From contig JARSSH010000008.1 in the NCBI GenBank assembly GCA_029624815.1, positions 1 through 34,311 of the forward strand: DNA of 34,311 bases, written 5' to 3'. A program made the position numbers and the translations under genes. This document shows positions 32,321 through 34,311 of this stretch, piece by piece. Position 1 is the first letter of the stretch. Every line of letters starts with the position of its first letter. The stretch is from Candidatus Competibacter sp. (lineage in GTDB: Bacteria; Pseudomonadota; Gammaproteobacteria; Competibacterales; Competibacteraceae). Under the pieces are notes generated by a model that was not told the origin of the DNA, ran no database searches, and saw nothing but the letters and a program-made list of their open reading frames with translations.

Positions 32321-33151
32321 ATGAAACTCAAATACATGCGCAATTTGTTGGTTCTGGCTGCTTTGACATCATCACCCGCGTGGGCGATCTTTACCAACGG
32401 TGGCTTTGAATCCGGTGACTTCACGGGCTGGACGAAGACCATCGGAAGCAACCCGGGCCTGACTGGCACGCCGCCGTTCACTGGCGCCAATGTGGTGATC
32501 GGTGCCGGCGGCTCGGATACGAGTGCCGTGATCGGCGCGGGGGCTGACCCGCGGGCTCCGCAGCTCGTGCTGCCACGTGCGGGCGCTTGGACCGCGCGCG
32601 TCAATGATTTCAATAGCGGTGCCATCATCAACTCGATCAAGCAGTCGGCACCGATTACCGCCGCTGATCGCGACCCGAACGACAATAAGCTCCACGTCCG
32701 CTTCAGCTACGCTGCGGTGCTCGAGGATCCGAACCATACGCCCAACGCCCAGCCCTACTTCTACGTCAGACTGCGCAATGTCACCAAGAACACCCTGTTG
32801 TACGAAGACTTCACATTCGCGAACCAGCCCGGCAAGCAGTTCACGACAACGGTGGTCAACTTGGCCACATGGCTTTCGACGACCAATTTCATCAATGTCG
32901 ATATCGTAATCCCGGAAACCGACATCGGCGATACCCTCGAGATCGAGGCGCTGGGTGCCGACTGCTCGTTTAGCGGTCACGGTGGCTACGTGTACCTTGA
33001 CGGTTTCGGTTCGGCGGTTGTTCCCCCCGGCCCCACCACGGCGGATAATCCGATTCCTACGCTTTCCGAGTGGGCAATGATCCTGCTGTCGCTGGCTCTC
33101 GCGGGCGCCGTCGTATTTACGCAGCGGCGGCGCAACGGTTCGTGGCTCTGA
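32321..33151 (+). CDS. IPTL-CTERM sorted secreted protein
   Basis: The 276-residue product has a signal peptide (LLVLAALTSSPAWA), then NGGFESGDFTGWT, a start common among PEP-CTERM-type surface proteins with a carbohydrate-binding-like jelly-roll domain. The body is beta-rich without catalytic motifs. The C-terminus has IPTLSEWAMILLSLALAGAV from residue 245, followed by a basic tail QRRRNG. This is the IPTL-CTERM signal that directs membrane insertion and release by an exosortase. GGGGGA precedes the ATG. Base composition is much more GC-rich than the larger IPTL-CTERM gene, so the two probably have different histories. A terminator follows 21 bases after the stop. Confidence 0.85.
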   Translation: MKLKYMRNLLVLAALTSSPAWAIFTNGGFESGDFTGWTKTIGSNPGLTGTPPFTGANVVIGAGGSDTSAVIGAGADPRAPQLVLPRAGAWTARVNDFNSGAIINSIKQSAPITAADRDPNDNKLHVRFSYAAVLEDPNHTPNAQPYFYVRLRNVTKNTLLYEDFTFANQPGKQFTTTVVNLATWLSTTNFINVDIVIPETDIGDTLEIEALGADCSFSGHGGYVYLDGFGSAVVPPGPTTADNPIPTLSEWAMILLSLALAGAVVFTQRRRNGSWL

Positions 33152-33172
33152 CCTTCCTTTAGATCGTGCGAG

Positions 33173-33197
33173 GAGCCTCCTGCGAAGGGGGCTCTTT
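33173..33197 (+). terminator. Intrinsic terminator after the second IPTL-CTERM gene
   Basis: GAGCCTCC pairs with GGGGGCTC (one T-G wobble) around a TGCGAA loop, followed by TTTCATT. It ends the 32041-33151 unit before the next gene at 33219. Confidence 0.65.
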
Positions 33198-33218
33198 CAT
33201 TGCTAGGGAACGAAACTT

Positions 33219-34046
33219 ATGATCGAGAGTTCGCGACTGCGATTCGTGTGGTTTGGGGTGGTGGCCGCGTTGCTCGTCTTGGGGCTGGCCGGCCCGATTC
33301 AGCGCTCGATCGCCACCCGCTCCAAGCCGGCATCGTCCGCCGATGCGCATCGGCAACAGTTGCGCCAGGAGTTCGACGCCCTCCGGGATGAGTTCATGCG
33401 TGATCGCGCCACCATCATCAATCGCGTCCGTTCGCTCCAGCGCGCCGACCATCACGACACGGCGATGAATTTGGCGGCGCGGTTCTATCCGCTGCAAGAT
33501 CCGGAGATGAACGCGCTTTACCAAATTTCGGCCAGTGCGGAGGGTCAACGACAGCGGCTCGCCGAGTACCGCGATTTGGTCGCCCGGGAATGCACCGACA
33601 CGGCGGCACGGACGCATGTGATCGAATACCTGCGTTTGGGGCGTAAACCCGAGGAGCGATCCGAAATATCCGCCATCACTCAATTGGCGTTGACAAGGCT
33701 ATCGGGGAGCGCGATCCGCGCGGATGTGGTCAAGCGGTTACAAGAGCCAATCGAGGTGACGGACGCACCGGGCCATGAAACTGAGCATCACGATCATGCC
33801 GCAGCCGCGCATCGGGCACATGTACACCCGGATTTTGTCGCGGCTCTGCTCCGCGGGACCGCCGCGTATGACGAACTGCTTTGCGTGTGGGGGGGTGATG
33901 GTCAGCGAACGTGGGCGGATGGTTCCCGCCATTTCGAGCTGCTGCTGCTGCTTGCTCCGTCGGCCTCCGGTAAGAGGCTCGAACCTGAGGTATTCTTGTA
34001 CGCCGAGCGCCCGCACCAATCTGCTGCTGCCACAGTGTCTGATTGA
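33219..34046 (+). CDS. Membrane-anchored protein of unknown function
   Basis: The 275-residue product starts with one hydrophobic helix (RFVWFGVVAALLVLGLAG), probably an uncleaved signal anchor. A charged, probably helical region follows (ADAHRQQLRQEFDALRDEFMRDRATIINRVRSLQRADHHD), then a predicted soluble part. A His-rich stretch (GHETEHHDHAAAAHRAHVHP) near residue 190 could bind metal. I recognise no family. From about 33740 on, other frames on both strands are open too, so the last third is less certain and could reflect a frameshift or a fused end. The start ATG at 33219 has only a weak upstream GGGAACG-like site. It follows the IPTL-CTERM unit after a terminator, so a separate promoter is expected. 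Confidence 0.55.
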   Translation: MIESSRLRFVWFGVVAALLVLGLAGPIQRSIATRSKPASSADAHRQQLRQEFDALRDEFMRDRATIINRVRSLQRADHHDTAMNLAARFYPLQDPEMNALYQISASAEGQRQRLAEYRDLVARECTDTAARTHVIEYLRLGRKPEERSEISAITQLALTRLSGSAIRADVVKRLQEPIEVTDAPGHETEHHDHAAAAHRAHVHPDFVAALLRGTAAYDELLCVWGGDGQRTWADGSRHFELLLLLAPSASGKRLEPEVFLYAERPHQSAAATVSD

Positions 34047-34311
34047 TTACAGCGGTAGCACTCCTTAAATGCGCCCCGCGCACCGAGGATGTGAAGAAAC
34101 TATCTTTCGTCTGGATGGCTTGTTGTTACTGCCTATATAGCGATCCCAGATCAGTTGTGGTTGCCGCCCGCCACACCCTCACCCCGCGCGGACGCGCTCC
34201 CCTTGTATGTTTTGAGTGAGGTAGAGTTTGGGTTGACGTGGTAGCGCGATACCCCTCTTGTATGTTTTGAGTGAGGTAGAGTTTGGGTTGACGTGGTAGC
34301 GCGATACCCCT
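34047..34311. other. Intergenic region with tandem repeats at the window edge
   Basis: No gene is supported between the previous stop and the edge. The first 155 bases are unremarkable. The remainder is the 55-base tandem repeat listed separately. Confidence 0.5.
34202..34311. repeat. Two exact 55-bp tandem repeats
   Basis: The unit starting CTTGTATGTTTTGAGTGAGG and ending GCGCGATACCCCT occurs at 34202-34256 and again, without a mismatch, at 34257-34311, reaching the window end. The array may continue beyond it. There are no spacers, so it is not a CRISPR array. Confidence 0.9.

Noticed and set aside
33960-34000. Possible tRNA T-arm (GGTTCGAGCC) on the minus strand
   Set aside because: The flanking bases do not form a five-base T stem or any cloverleaf.
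33738-34083. Minus-strand and alternate-frame ORFs over the end of the 33219 gene
   Set aside because: No family was recognised and no start signal is seen. They do lower confidence in the last third of the plus-strand frame.
34202-34311. CRISPR array
   Set aside because: The units are directly adjacent with no spacers, and they are longer than usual CRISPR repeats.

Overview
The window is GC-rich, densely coded proteobacterial DNA. Its gene families (Hyb-type hydrogenase, four-subunit FrdABCD, PlpD-like patatin, IPTL-CTERM proteins) point to a gammaproteobacterium with a facultative or anaerobic redox life. A glycogen-accumulating lineage such as Competibacteraceae is a plausible but unproven guess. 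No rRNA, tRNA or CRISPR array was recognised.

Left end (1-884): a short exported-protein fragment on the minus strand lies behind a probable cyclic-di-GMP (GEMM-I) riboswitch with its own terminator. A candidate FNR box then precedes the next operon.

Energy module (885-13570): a seven-gene plus-strand operon encodes a membrane-bound group 1c-like [NiFe] hydrogenase (hybO, hybA, hybB, hybC), its protease HybD, a HypC/HybG chaperone and a HupK-like scaffold. After a small membrane protein and a perfect-palindrome terminator come a COQ10/RatA-type lipid-binding protein, the rhodoquinone synthase RquA and the fumarate reductase operon frdABCD. Together they suggest H2 (or other donor) -> rhodoquinone -> fumarate electron transfer.

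Housekeeping stretch (14049-26291): ComB-like phosphatase; the minus-strand set xthA, rfbB, M16C peptidase; a PlpD-like patatin/outer-membrane beta-barrel protein; then an ErcA-like iron alcohol dehydrogenase overlapping a PAS-PAS-GGDEF-EAL c-di-GMP enzyme, and a DUF3301 protein.

Right end (26300-34311): accessory DNA. A visibly AT-rich gene encodes a 1339-residue IPTL-CTERM protein with a metzincin-like HEIGH motif. It sits between two copies of a roughly 455-bp block, each placed upstream of a secreted-protein gene. The second copy is split by a 138-bp MITE-like insertion with 3-bp target duplications. Further right are a small exported protein, a second IPTL-CTERM protein, an unrecognised anchored protein, and two exact 55-bp tandem repeats at the window edge.
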